Assembly (NCBI GenBank): GCA_905178155.1
Contig: CAJINV010000002.1
Location: forward strand, 12,651,386 to 12,715,385
Direction of reading: 5' to 3'
Length of the DNA: 64,000 bases
From: Amoebophrya sp. A120
Taxonomy: Eukaryota; Sar; Dinophyceae; Syndiniales; Amoebophryaceae
A program made the translations under genes and the position numbers. The notes beneath the pieces were generated by a model. That model did no database searches. It was not told the origin of the DNA and was given only the letters and a program-made list of their open reading frames with translations. Below, piece after piece: positions 25,801-36,945 of this stretch (its first letter is position 1; each line of letters starts with the position of its first letter).

Positions 25801-27724
25801 GCGTTCATAGAAACCAACGGGTCTGGGTCCGCGATCAAACAATACCTGAAATTGCATTTCGGGACGGAGAGAAATAGGCTGCAAAACCTACCTGCAAAGT
25901 AGACTGCTTTGATCCGTGGGAAACGCGTAACAAAGTCGTGCGTACGACTCGAAGCTTTTCTAAGTCGTGCGAAAGATTTCAAAGCCCGAAAATCGGTTCA
26001 GCAAACGGCTTACGGCGGGCTTAAGTCGTGCGCACGACTTAAAGAGCTGTAAGTCCAGCGAACGAGTTAAAGTCCCGAAAGTAGGCCAGGGAGTTAAGAA
26101 CTGATGAGGTACTGCGCACATCCTTAAGTCGTGCGAACGACTTAAAATCCTTAAGTCGTGCGAACGACTTAAAATCCTTAAGTCGTGCGAAAGACTTAAA
26201 AAAAGCGGCAAGTCGAGCGAACGACTTAAAATCCTTAAGTCGTGCGAACGACTTAAAATCCTTAAGTCGTGCGAAAGACTTAAAAAAAGCGGCAAGTCGA
26301 GCGAACGACTTAAGAGCCTTAAGTCGTGCGAAAGACTTAAAAAAGCACCAATTCTTGCAAACGACTTGAAGCATCCTTAAGTCGTGCGACAGACTTAAAA
26401 AAACACCAAGTCTTGCGAAAGACTTAAGGCATCCTGAAGTCGCGCGAAAGACGACGTAAAAAAGCACCAAGTCTTGCGCAAGACTTAAAGCATCCTGAAG
26501 TCGTGCGAAAGACTTAAAAAAGCACCAAGTCGTGCGAACGACTTAAGATCCTTAAGTCGTGCGAAAGACTTAAAAAAGCACCAAGTCGTGCGAAAGACTT
26601 AAAATCCTTAAGTCGTGCGAAAGACTTAAAAAGCACAAAGTCGTGCAAAGGACTTAAAATCCTTAAGTCGTGCGAAAGACTTAAAAAAGCACCAAGTCGT
26701 GCGAACGACTTAAGATCCTTAAGTCGTGCGAACGACTTAGAGGCATCCCTAAGTCCTCGTGCGAACGACTTAAATGATTCTTAAGTAGTGCGAATGACTC
26801 AAAAAGCTGCAATAGCTGCACACAACTTATCCTTAAGTCGTGCACTGACCCACCGGCGCATACTTTCATATACCTTAAGTCGTTCGCACGACTTACTCTG
26901 GGTGCGACCTACGGCTACGTACATGCATCAACAACTTATTTACATGCCTCATATTGATTGTACTTGCACGCCCGTAACAGTAATTATTGGCAAAAACGAA
27001 AAATAAAACTTTTATTTATGTTGAAACACAAACGATACAAACGGTCCAGTATCTGGTCGTTTTCTCGGATGGTAAGCGGTGAGATGTGGAAGATCTTCAA
27101 TACGCCTACGATAGCCGATTTGCGCACGTAACCGTTACTGTCGCGGAGGCCCCCGACAGCTGCAGGCTCCAGGTACTCCATCATTTCCGGAAGGCGCAGC
27201 GAACACAGGCTGCGGAGCGCCAGCCCCCGAATCGTCGGGTCTTCGTCGCGACAATCTTTTTGAAGCGTGTTAATGGCCAGCAGCGTCAGCTCGCCGTTGG
27301 TCTCCGCATAGTTGCCCAAGTACAGGTAAATCATCTTTTTCTGCACCTGTTTGATTTTCATCGTGTACATGTCTAGAGCGTGGAAATATGTACACAGAGG
27401 TAAACTCCATCCATGGTAAACTGTAGTCAGTTCTCGAAAAAATTATGTGATCAAAACTGGAAATAGAAACTATGAGAGAGAGACGCAATCATCTAATACC
27501 AAATCCGTTGTGTGACTGGCCATAATTACATCGGGAAAGAGCCGCGACACGTCGATCCCAAGTGTCATGTATGCGATGACTTTTTTGATAGCATCCCGGC
27601 GCTTTTCGTCATTTTTCTCCGTGAGTACCTGTCGCAGCAGCTGCCTGAGTTCGTTTATCTCGCCCTTCTTGTCGAAGTAACCCCCACCCGAGGGGGCACT
27701 TGCGCCCGACCCGTCCCCCGACAT
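22819..27724 (-). CDS. AP4B1: AP-4 complex beta subunit (beta-4 adaptin)
   Basis: This is a large subunit of the AP-4 vesicle coat at the trans-Golgi. Exons: 27500-27724, 27030-27346, 25500-25845, 24880-25359, 24315-24749, about 23478-24173 and 22819-22985. The first five introns are GT-AG (27347-27499, 25846-27029, 25360-25499, 24750-24879, 24174-24314). The last is an introner-like element. Joined exons follow animal AP4B1 closely: TTDLVQKKMIYLYL, LLAINTLQKDCRDEDP, IRGLALRSLCSLRLPEM, NKVLIEHLLNRITTFSEWGQ, KGPLLTLIATNSHELGF, RPRECQAMLGRLL, IRDRALFYYRLLLAN and REFNTLSVVYNKPA. A Pro/Ser/Ala hinge follows, then the C-terminal AP4B1 ear (QYWEEF...KFYFYGCC...VVLFELLLKAVEG), stop at 22819. AP-4 beta fits better than AP-1/2 beta because of the ECQ-MLGRLL and FNTL-VY blocks. 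Confidence 0.93.
22986..23477. mobile_element. Introner-like element A4 in AP4B1, 492 bp, TSD CCCTA
   Basis: Perfect outer ends TATCAAATGCAAATATG / CATATTTGCATTTGATA with inner TCTGGGTCTGGAA. Flanked by CCCTA at 22981-22985 and 23478-23482. It is twice as long as its relatives because its middle has filled with a minisatellite. Excision plus one TSD copy gives LLDEIGGGPTSSGG in frame, joining the two halves of the AP-4 ear. Confidence 0.9.
23075..23420. repeat. Minisatellite, about 29-bp unit, inside introner A4
   Basis: Tandem variants of AAGTCCTGGTGGTCACCACG followed by GAGCAAAAA or GAGCAAGAG. The unit core GGTGGTCACCACC is nearly self-complementary, so each unit could fold. Units differ by single substitutions and one truncated copy lies near 23255. 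It is confined to the interior of element A4. Confidence 0.9.
25935..26895. repeat. Hairpin minisatellite (AAGTCGTGCGAACGACTT) in AP4B1 intron 2
   Basis: About thirty degenerate units of roughly 26-32 bp fill most of the 1,184-bp intron 25846-27029. The core AAGTCGT-GCGA-ACGACTT is an inverted repeat, so every unit can form a short hairpin on either strand. Two interleaved flavours occur, one followed by AAAATCC and one by AAAAAAGC(G/A)(G/C)CA. Units degrade towards both ends of the array. Confidence 0.92.
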
Positions 27725-28540
27725 AGTTGCTTCTTTTTACTATGAGGAAAATGAAAGAAAAAAATTACCGTCGTGATGAGTTGGAATACGTGGACTAATG
27801 TCTATCTGAAAACTGGAAAAAGAACAAATATAGTGTCTGAGCAAAAATCCAAATGCAACACACCGAACAGCAACAGAAAATCGCCGAAAAGAAGTTCTTG
27901 TCAGGAATCACTACTGATACTCAGAGCCATTGCGAAAAGTAGCAGTGGACCGAGACTAAAAACCAATCCGGTCGACGGAACCGCCCCACCGGGTGGGACG
28001 CTCAGCGCGCCAGTGGCGTGGTGCTTCTGCGGCGTCATCTATCCTGTCACCAAAATGAGTCAAAAAAGGCAAAATCGAAAGTCAAAAAGACGAAAGGCAA
28101 ATGCAAACTTCAAATTTGAGGATCAAATGTGCAAAGAACAAAGTGCTGCTGTCACGTTCTTGGGTCGGAGGCTGTGCCATAAACCAACTCTATCCTTGCG
28201 CGGCCTTCACTTCGGTCTTTCTAGTTCATGCGGATTATTTCTCTATTGCTTTTTGCGAAGCCGGCGTCAATACAATTCTCGCTTCTAACGCGAATTCATC
28301 ACGGGTTGACTTTTCGAAAGAGAGTGAAATCTTGTGTCTAAACTACCGAGAAGAATGTTTTGCACATTCTCCGCTTTCAAAAAATCCTATGAGTCTTGTT
28401 TTTTTCTAACGCATATCGAAGCAAGGAAGATTTGCTTTTCATGTCCTCATGCACGGTAAAGCGCTGCCGTCTCCGTTAGTTGCCAGCTTAACCCGCGCGC
28501 CCGGTTCCACCCTGCAAGTCAATCTACTCCCGCCGCCTCA
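27725..28540. other. Intergenic region, no gene seen
   Basis: Lies between the AP4B1 start and the stop of the ankyrin gene. ORFs present here have no family features and no matching splice structure. Confidence 0.55.
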
Positions 28541-29540
28541 TCACGCGTTGAATTCACTGAGGTCTAGAGGACCATCCAAGTGCGCAGTCAGCTTCTGCTG
28601 AATGTATTCGTTTGAAGCCACTTGTAAGGGTGTGCGTCGCGAATTGTCTTCCTGATCAACGATTATGTCCGTTTGCCGGAGGAGCACGTCGACCTAAAAG
28701 TGTGTTTAGTCGGTTGAGAAGCGACGACGCCACTGTCGAACGACGGATGATACATATTTTTCGATCAAAGTGCCAACATGAACATCCCGGGCAGAGATAT
28801 TACCCCCGGTAAAGTCAATCAGACCTACTTGCCGCCGCAAAGAAACAAAACATTCAACTCACCACTGACGTCGCGTCGGCGCGGCAGGCAAAGTGCAAGG
28901 GCGTGGACCCGCCCGTGGTGGTTGCGTTCACGTCTGCCTTCTGGTAAAGCAGCTCCTCCACAATGCCGCGGTGGTTTTTCTCGCACGCAATGTGAAGCGG
29001 CGTTCGCGACAGGGCGTTCCGCGCATCAATGCTAAAGTTGTTCACCGCAGCCGTGTTCGCCGGCATTCCACCACCCGGGTTGTTGATGGCGGAAGTTCCA
29101 GTTCCGGCGTGCTGCGCCGCCGCGACCTGCTGCTGTTGGTCTGGACTGTTTATGGCCGCGAGCACTAGCTTCAGTAGGTCCGGACATCCGAGAAAGGCAA
29201 ACCGGTGCAGCGTCGAATTTCCGGACTCGGCGTCAAACAGGAGCAGGTTGAGGTCGTACTGCTGCAGGAGTCTGCGGATCTTTGCCAGGTTCGGCTCCTG
29301 CAGAAAAAAATTGTTAAAACAAAAATCTCTGGCTCTCCCGCACCGGGCAACAGGCCCGTGCCATTGGTAGACGTAGTCGTACTTTTGGTTATTTATAACG
29401 AAAAATGTGGCAGATGTGGGCAGCATCTGCTAGTAAAACTACTTCTCGCACAGAAATTCGTCGCACATAACGTAGAATATGTGACCACACTCACCTCTCG
29501 CCAAACTTCGATGGCTACTGCACGCTGATACTCCGGTGGG
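28541..29540 (-). CDS. Ankyrin-repeat protein (5' end unresolved)
   Basis: Likely a protein-interaction scaffold; partner unknown. Exons: about 29495-29540 (PPEYQRAVAIEVWRE), 28863-29297 and 28541-28693 (stop TGA at 28541), with GT-AG introns 29298-29494 and 28694-28862 in matching phase. Ankyrin units: STLHRFAFLGCPDLLKLVL, then a Gln/Ala/Gly-rich insert, RTPLHIACEKNHRGIVEELL, STPLHFACRADATSVVDVLL and RTPLQVASNEYIQQKL. The A-x-x-x-G turn is partly lost in several units. Upstream of the first listed exon the same frame stays codon-like (REQKTFALFEF) but meets a TAA 2 codons before PPEYQ, so another exon, an error or a broken 5' end is possible. It may continue into the ORF at 30 kb. Confidence 0.7.
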
Positions 29541-29846
29541 GCTTAGGTTATGAACTCGAAAAGAGCAAACGTCTTCTGCTCGCGGTCGCCGCGGCGTTTG
29601 ATGTAACAACTGATGCAATTATGGTTCCTTGTTTTCATTTTCGCTTTCTTTTTGGTTGCACAAGAGGAACTCGTCTAGCGCACAAAAAACTAGTGTGTCA
29701 AATGAGGCACCCAATGGCACACGTATTTTACAATGCCAATCGCTGCGGCAGCGCAGTCACCCCTTCACAGACAGTCTGACAACTCAAAAATATGACATCA
29801 CTCACAAGCCCCTGCAAAGTCTCGCGGCTTTATTGCTCTGTGATAA

Positions 29847-30577
29847 CTAGACTTTGTTTTTCCAGGGCATAGTATCAAAATGAAAAATCCCCCCACCCCA
29901 CATCAAAACGAAGTCTGTGATGCTGGATTTGCGTGCACAAATCAGATTTGTCTTGCTTGAGAAGACTGCAGGCCCCTGCCAAGCCTGAGTAGAGAGGTTT
30001 TGGCCTAGGCGATTAGCATGAGAAACGTCTATGCTGTAGGTCCAACAGCATGACAAACCGCCTGCATAATGCGGCAGAGCCTGTAGAGTTGTCTTCTTGC
30101 AAGACAGACGTGATTTGTGGTCTCAAATCAGCAAGACAAATTTTTGGAAACATACCGTTTCATATGGGGGGGGGGGGGTTTCCTCTCGATACATAGTTCG
30201 TGTGTTCTGCTCTTTGTCCTCCTCCACGAGTAAGATGCGGGGCACGGCTATCCTGAGTAAAAACGTACCCACACCAGAGTTGTAATGCAGATTTGCAAAG
30301 ACAGGAAGGCTTGCAATGCGCATCCCCATGAGAGCCATTTCCAATCGTGTTTTGGAATTTGTGATGCTGTGAACAGGATGAGTAGCTGGATTTGTGATGC
30401 GGCTGCACTTGCTAACCTGCACTACACTGCAGAGTTCAACTTGTCATGCGTGACTCACAAAACTCCTAGGTTTGTGTTGCAAAATCCTCATCCTAACTCT
30501 GGTGTGGGTACGTTTTTACTCAGGATAACGGCGTTGCTGGGGCTCGCGGGACTGTTTTCACTGCTGCCACGTTCCAT
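29847..30577 (-). CDS. Short ORF with receiver-like start, split by two introner-like elements
   Basis: From the ATG at 30577 the frame reads MERGSSENSPASPSNA. Removing element C gives NAVPRILLVEEDKEQ, which resembles the first beta-strand and acidic pocket of a response-regulator receiver domain (ILLVEDD). Removing element B then gives NTRTMPWKNKV and a stop at 29847. The product would be only about 40 residues, so this is either the 5' end of a longer gene (perhaps the ankyrin gene downstream, through an unrecognised intron) or a remnant. The two perfect TSDs and the restored frame support the exon parts; the function is a guess. Confidence 0.4.
29873..30191. mobile_element. Introner-like element B, 319 bp, TSD CATAG
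   Basis: Begins TATCAAAATGAAAAATCCCCCC and ends in a G-run followed by TTTCCTCTCGATA; the ends pair imperfectly. Flanked by CATAG at 29868-29872 and 30192-30196. The interior has CAGCATGACAAACCG, sharing the CATGACA motif of the other elements. A 13-base G run sits in the right TIR. Confidence 0.8.
30249..30527. mobile_element. Introner-like element C, 279 bp, TSD ACGGC
   Basis: TIRs TATCCTGAGTAAAAACGTAC... / ...GTACGTTTTTACTCAGGATA continue inward with CCACACC/GGTGTGG for about 30 bp with almost no mismatch, so this looks like a recent insertion. Flanked by ACGGC at 30244-30248 and 30528-30532. The TIR sequence is unrelated to family A apart from the TATC/GATA ends. Confidence 0.88.
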
Positions 30578-31286
30578 GATTTGCTTTTTGATTTTACTGC
30601 GGCGGCTCCTTACCTGCAGTTAACTGCCCGAAAGATATATCCCTGATCGGGTGTGTGCGCCACGCCTCTCGAGACAATTGCTAACCCTCTTCGCACCGAA
30701 GGCCGAAAGTCCTTTGAGAATCTTCAGAGCCGCACGGATGAGGGCAGCACAGATGAAAGCACAAGATTAAGACACCGCTGCTCTCTCGCTCGATCTCTGA
30801 TGGTGTCTGATGAATGTAGTCAACATTACATGATCCTGCGAAAGCAGAGCCTGTAGTAAATCTTCGCGCATTTACAGTCCTGAACTGCTGTGCCCAGAAG
30901 TAGAACACAATCCAAAATCACGACAGAGAGATTTCACACGTAGTCGTTCACAAGCTGATGCATTGCTAGCGACGAAAAATTGATACTCCTGAGAAGACAA
31001 AGTACTAGGAGCGTCGAGTTTTCCTTTCGAAAAATCTGCGGAAGGGGAATCACGTTTCAAGACTGAGCAATAGCTCCTGATCGACAAGCTTAAAATCACC
31101 ACACCGGGTGTTGATTCAAATCCTTGTCTGCAACTGATTGGGAATAATATTTGATGCTGTAGTCCAGGATCGTACAGAAAGAAAATGATACATACGGACA
31201 AGAAGCTTTGCACAGAAATGCTTCTTGCGAATCGCATCCGCCCGGAAGGAAAACAAACTCTTGGGGAAAACAGAAACTATTCGTTG
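30578..31286. other. Intergenic region, no gene seen
   Basis: Lies between the short ORF at 30 kb and the stop codon of the surface protein gene. No supported exon or repeat. Confidence 0.55.
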
Positions 31287-34200
31287 TCAACCGAAACTGA
31301 AGATTCCTCCGTTGGTAGATTTTGAGAGCGTCACCTTGACATCGCCCGAGCTGGTGACTTTACTTTTTGGGTTGTCTGTCGAGTCGTGACTGGGATAAGT
31401 CGTGACAGAGTCGGCCGACCCGTCTTGCTGCTTCCCAGAAGGCGAAGTCTGCTTGGCTAGTGTTGCAGACACCAAATCTCCGAACGCCGCCAGGTCGCCG
31501 TCGCTTGCCCCGCCGCCGGAATCCGCGCGCAACGACGCGACTGCCGCTTTTTTTCCCGCGGACTCCGCGACAATTGAGGCGTCCTTCTTGAGCTGTTGCT
31601 GCTCTTTTTTCTCCTTACTTTTCTCCTCTCGCAGCGACTTTTCCTCCTTCGGTGGCTTGACTTCCTCCTTCGGCAGCTTCATTTCTTGTTCCTTAGCCGG
31701 CTTCAATATTTCCTCCTTGTTCATCCCAAACTTCTTCTTCGACGAAGCTCCCTCCGGCTCGATTTGCGCCGCCTTACTCGTCTTGCCGGGTCCCGCGCGC
31801 GAGGACGTGGACTCTTGTTGCGCTGGAACGGCCGCTGCGGCACCACCGACCTGCGAGGAGCGATCACCGGCGCCGCCCAACTGCGATCCCGGCAGAAAGA
31901 ACGACCGTCGGGGCCGCCCCAGTGGGGATGTCGCTGGTGGGTTCGGCGGCGGGGTCGTGGTGGGAACGACCTTTGGCGGAACAACAAGCTCGTCGTCCTC
32001 CTCACCGTTGCTGCGCTTGCACCGACCTACACAAAACATGACTGCGCACCCGGCTACCGCCAGCATGAAACCGAATATGAAGGCGGCGGTGAGCAGCGCC
32101 GAAGCATTATTGCCTGACCCGGACGTTGCATCCTTCTCACCTACGGTTTCCTCACCTCCCGACGCGCCAAGAATGTCGGTCCCTGGGACGGGGGAACTGT
32201 TGTGTGCCTCCCGCAGAGCTCTTTGCGTGGGAGTGCTCTCCAAACTTCTATTTGTCGTGGCAGGTGAAGCACTAGCTGCATTATTTGCGCTGTTTCCGGT
32301 GCCTTGCTCCGTGCCGTCTGTAGTGTGTACAAAGATGAAAAATTTGTCAATTTTCTGTAGCTGATACAGTCGAACGATCAGTGTTGAGATTGCCTGACTA
32401 GCAATCACGTAGCAGGAAGGAAACAATGTCTTGTTACAGCGTCCCAGCGACGCGTTATCTGTGCCACGAGCAGGACTTCTACTCAGAAATCCCTTTCACC
32501 CCGGACACTATTTTTGGATGCATGTGTGTATAAATATGATGCACTTCTTTGTTCGGAAGAAAAAAAACATTTACGCGTAGCTGCTTCGCCCGGGATTTTG
32601 CTGCTACTTTCATCATTCGAAACCACATCGGTGCCACTCTTGGTCGTCGTGGTGCTGCTAGCAGTCGTGGCTTGGCAGGTCGTGCCAACTAGAGTATACC
32701 CTGCGCCACAGGCGGTGCAACCGCGTGACACACCATCAAATACGCACCGCGCACCTGTCAACGGTGTGCCAGGCTCGCACGCACAGACATTCTCCACACA
32801 AGCACCGTGCTCATCTTTGTGATATCCGATCTCGCAGCCACTGCAAATTCGAACGCCGTTAACTTCGCACGTCCCGGTCGCGCCCGGAACCGGAACTCCG
32901 TTCACGCAAGTGCAAGTGTTGTCCCATCCGCACTTCCCATCTTCGCCCTTCCTATATCCAGTGTCGCAACTATGGCACATTTCGGTGCCATCCGCTTCGC
33001 ACGCCGCTCCCGTCGCAGGGGTTCCGTTGTAGCACGTACACATGTTCTGCTCGCACCTAAAGGCGTCGGACAAATGATATCCACGAGCGCTGCACGCGGT
33101 GCACTTTTCCACCGTTTCATCGATATCACAGCCGACCCCCTCTGCTGGCACGCCGTGCGGGCAGCGGCAGCGCGCAAGAATGCATTCGTCGAGGCCTCCG
33201 TCGTGAGCAGCCGATAGGTGGTATCCGGCGGTCGCACAAGTCTGGCAGCCAACCGTGGTGCCATCTGGCGCACAGTCCGGTCCCGTTGCGCTTGTTCCCT
33301 GCGGGCACGTGCACTCGTTTACCGCACAGGTGAACTTATTGGGCAACGCAGCGGAGCTCGTGGAGTGGTAGCCGGAATGGCACTTATCCTCCTCGCAGCC
33401 ATGCGTGTTGCCGTCTGCGCTGCAGCCGCCCCCGGTCTCCGGCTGGCCGTGCGCGCACTTGCAACGATGCAGCGGACACGTGATGGATTCGGTGTGGCCG
33501 TCGTCAAAATCGCAGTGTAGCCCGTTCCACGTGGCGACTACCGTTTGCGTGTAGGTTCGAGTCAACCTCTCCCCATTTCCAGTACACGAGGTCCGCAGTT
33601 CATCCAGGGTCGCGCTCCATTCGCCGACACAGTTTCTCGCAGTTGTTGTTGTAGTTGTGGTCGAATGGAGGCCACTCTCTTGACAACCCGCACGAACGGC
33701 CCTTAGCTCGTAATCCCGGTACTCCTGGCTCTGGTGCCCACTTTCATTTGCGGCGCAGTGCTGCGTCAGTGCGTCAAACATCTGATTGATCTTGCTGACG
33801 GAAGCTTGATCGAACTTTTTCTTGCTCTGCGGGAGTCCGCTTGTGTTCTGGATCCACGCGGGTGCGCACGTGTCGCTCTCCGTTTCCTTGCAAACTCGTC
33901 CCATGGAGAAGTAGGGTATAAAGACGTCGTGGGGAAGGTATTTCATGCGACCGTTGGCGCGCTCTGCTTGCTCGCACCGTGATCCGGCCTCCTCTTGGTG
34001 CAGGGATTCGCAAACGCCGTGCGAATACATCCACAAGGTGTCGCGCTTCTCGCGACAAGCACCCGTGTCGCTGCATGTTGCAGCTTTATTGCGCATTTCC
34101 TTTCGCAAAAAAGAACTGTGTCGCGTGGTCGAAGGCTTGTGCACGATCCGGTCCTGCAAAAAACTTTTCTTGTTCGCAGCAAAGTGCGGCGTCGGGCCGA

Positions 34201-34384
34201 TGCGGCGGGCCGGCGGGCGTACTGCTGCGGCATTGCGGCGGCCACGGAGCGTGCTTTTCGTTGACCCGCGATCCGTTCGAGACGAGTAGGCACGGACAGT
34301 AGCGTCGTCCCGGAGCGCAAGGATCGCCAGCACTCGAGAAATCCAAAGCGCGTTCGTGCGCGCGGGGCAGCGCAGAACCGGCAT
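31287..34384 (-). CDS. Thrombospondin/EGF-like single-pass surface protein
   Basis: Probably a cell-surface adhesion or recognition protein. Two exons: 32575-34384 (first ATG at 34384) and 31287-32317, joined across a 257-bp GT-AG intron in phase 1. Order of parts: possible signal sequence (WISRVLAILAL), a Cys-containing N-terminal domain, a thrombospondin-1-like stretch (NCVGEWSATLDEL, then C-x-G and RTYTQT), six Cys-rich repeats of the form C-x-C-x-x-G-x-P-x-x-G-x-x-C-x-x-D/N-G...C-x-x-C-x-x-GY, a Ser/Thr-rich stalk, a transmembrane helix (LLTAAFIFGFMLAVAGCAVMF) at about 32095-32030, and a long cytoplasmic tail with alternating Lys/Glu (KEEVKPPKEEKSLREEKS) ending IFSFG. The repeat type is common in dinoflagellate-lineage proteins. 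The layout recalls apicomplexan adhesins, but no orthology is claimed. Confidence 0.72.
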
Positions 34385-35944
34385 ACCCAAGCCTTTTTGA
34401 GTCGACTAGACGCTAGAACGATGGCGCTTGCTTACAATGGGTGGTTACCCGCGGCAGCAAATCATACGTTCTATCGAACCACGCGAGTCGCTTGTGCATT
34501 GTACAACATGAAGGAAAATGCCTCATCGATTTTCACAAACAACCTCAACTCAAAAACTAGTAAGTGCGCCTATTTTTCGTGTAGAAAATAGCAACAGGGG
34601 GTAGCAAGAGGTGCCGGGGGCAACATTATGGCCAGTAATTGGGCGACTCTTTTCAGGGCAATGGAATTCTCCACGGCCGGCAACCTAGGGAGGCTGCTTT
34701 TTCAGAACTACACGGTGTTTGGCGCCGGGTCACGATACAAAGCCTCCTGTTTTAAAAATATCGTTTTGTCTTTCCACGATGAAATGAATGGTTGCAATAA
34801 GAATGACGAAACGCATCAAAGGCAAAACGTGGACGAAAGTTGCAACGATCATTTGGCAGACGACTTGGACGAGTTGTAACGGGCACGGGAAACATGAACG
34901 CAGACGATTTGCTTTTGGCTTCGATTAACCATTCAGGACAGTGTTTGTTTACTGAAGTTGCTTGTATGTTTCAGCGAACTCGTCGATTTCGGTTGGAGGT
35001 TTGCCATCTTCTCACAACGACATTAGAGCTTGTGCAAGAAAGACACGACGTAGCTACAGCGCCTGGGACTCGGACGTGAGAAAAACATCATCATCGTCTA
35101 TCCTGCACTGAAAACATTTCTTCCGTCCGTGATTTTCGTGATCGAAGACGTTTTTCGGCACTTGCGAGGACGAAGGCTTTGTTCGTCCCTGATCTTCGTG
35201 GTCAAACAAAAAAGGGCACAGTATGTAGTGATTCACGATCGATGTTTCGGTGGTTCTTGTCACCCCCACGCAGGCCTGAGAACCGCAAAATGGAAAATCA
35301 TCAACCTTGAAACATTCACAATCGCAACCAACAAGAACAGAAGCGGATGCAAGAGAGACCACTTCGCAATTGATAGTATCTATGAGATGAATTTTGTGCC
35401 TGGTTGCTTGGTCTTCATGCTTAGTATTTTACGAAAAGTAGGAAGCAAGTAGGGAGAAAGAAAAAGAGAGAGAGCTTTCTTCTCTGGTACTGGTACTGGT
35501 GGCGAAGCGCGAGCGCCACGCGGGCGGAGGGGCACCGACCAGAAGGGTCAGAAGACGTGCCTTTTTTCGATGGGTAAAAGAGGGCTAAGCCCGCAAGCAA
35601 AACTTCGGCGGGCCCCCGACCACAAAGATCCTGGTTGTGCGTGAACGCTCCAAAAGGACCAAAAAGCGGAAGGGAGTCGAATAATGTACAGCTCTCAAAA
35701 ACCCGACGTCCTTATGTTCTTCTTTCTTATACTCCCAACGGTGGCAGCAACACCAGGAGTCCACACGTACTGAAAGAGCAACGCGCAGCTACGCGTGCAT
35801 TTTCAGGCGCGCATCGCCGGTCATCCACAAGCGGAGACCAAACATTAAAATAACTATCATCATACCAGCCAAAAAATATTCTCCTACCGTGCACGGGTAG
35901 TGTAGGACGTGGGGCACAGTGCTACATAAACGAGCAAGAAACTC
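34385..35944. other. Intergenic region at the strand switch, no gene seen
   Basis: Upstream flank of the surface protein gene. ORFs here are short and lack family features. A purine-rich GAAAAAGAGAGAGAG tract lies near 35455-35475. Confidence 0.5.
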
Positions 35945-36945
35945 CTAGGGCAATCGCCCGATATACGAGCAAGAAGCCCGGAAGGCACCCGCCCGGCCAC
36001 CTTCGCTGGCGCACTTGCCGCCAGTCCGTTCGCCGCCGCCCTCGCTCTGGAACCCGCGGGCCCCTTTCCCTACCGGCGAGGCCCCCCAAGCCCGGCCGGC
36101 GGGGCTATCCCGGCGCGATCGCCGAAGGTGTTCACGCTCCCTTGCGGGTGCCTTCAACGCTCGGGGGCCGGTCCCAGCAAAGCCCGGCGATGCGGCCCGA
36201 GCCTTTCATGCTGGGTTGCCTCCGCCTTCGGACACCGGGCGCCGGGGCCGCAAGCTGGCGGCCGTCGGGGACCGAGCCCCGGGGCCGTCGAGGACCGGGC
36301 GCCTTGAGGAATTGGGGCCGCAAGCTGGCGCGCCGAAGTCTCGGGCAAAGGTGCCGTAGTCCTACGCACGGTCGCCGGGGCCCCCGGCCCGGTCTGTAGC
36401 GCCACCGCCGCAAGCCCGCTCGCCGGCGCCCCCGCCCGAATCGCGATCGCCGGTGCTCCCGCCCGAGCCCCGGCTTGCTAGCGCTCTCGCAGGCGTCCGA
36501 AGTCCGGGCCACGGCGCGCCACGTTGTCGGCGGCGCCGCCCCAAACCCGGTCTTTTCCAAAAGCGCCTTCGCCACGACCGAAGGCCCCGCCCGACCGCCG
36601 GCTCCGCCGCCCCAAGGCCCGGGCTCCGGCGATGCCGCAAGGGGCCCGCATCAGAGGTCCGGTCGGAAGAGCCCCCCTCAATAGTACCCCGATGGCATCA
36701 AGGCCCGGCCTCCAAGAGTGCCAACCCTTTCGGCGGATGCCTGGAGTGGCGATGGTGGCTGACCCCTACCCCACCGAGTCCGCTGGGGAAGCCTACTATG
36801 ATTGTGCATGGGGAATCGATTTCCCATCGACTGCAGGGGCCTGGATGCACAGGCGGCCGAGCCCCGGAGGCCACAGGAGGGGATGAAGGGGCCCATGCGG
36901 GGGGGGGGGGGTCTGATTTTCAGGAAGTCAGCCCTTCTCGATTTT
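35945..36945. other. Very GC-rich block without recognisable genes
   Basis: About 1 kb of G/C-dominated sequence (many GCCGGCG and CGGGCC words) with open frames on all strands caused by lack of AT-rich stops. No frame gives a convincing protein. It ends near a run of twelve G at 36898-36910, where composition flips abruptly to AT-rich. Confidence 0.6.

Noticed and set aside
25960-26470. Repeat protein KSFARLKDF / LSRSHDLRI
   Set aside because: Translation of the hairpin minisatellite within an AP4B1 intron.
23075-26895. CRISPR array
   Set aside because: Repeats are tandem without unique spacers, degenerate, and lie in eukaryotic introns.
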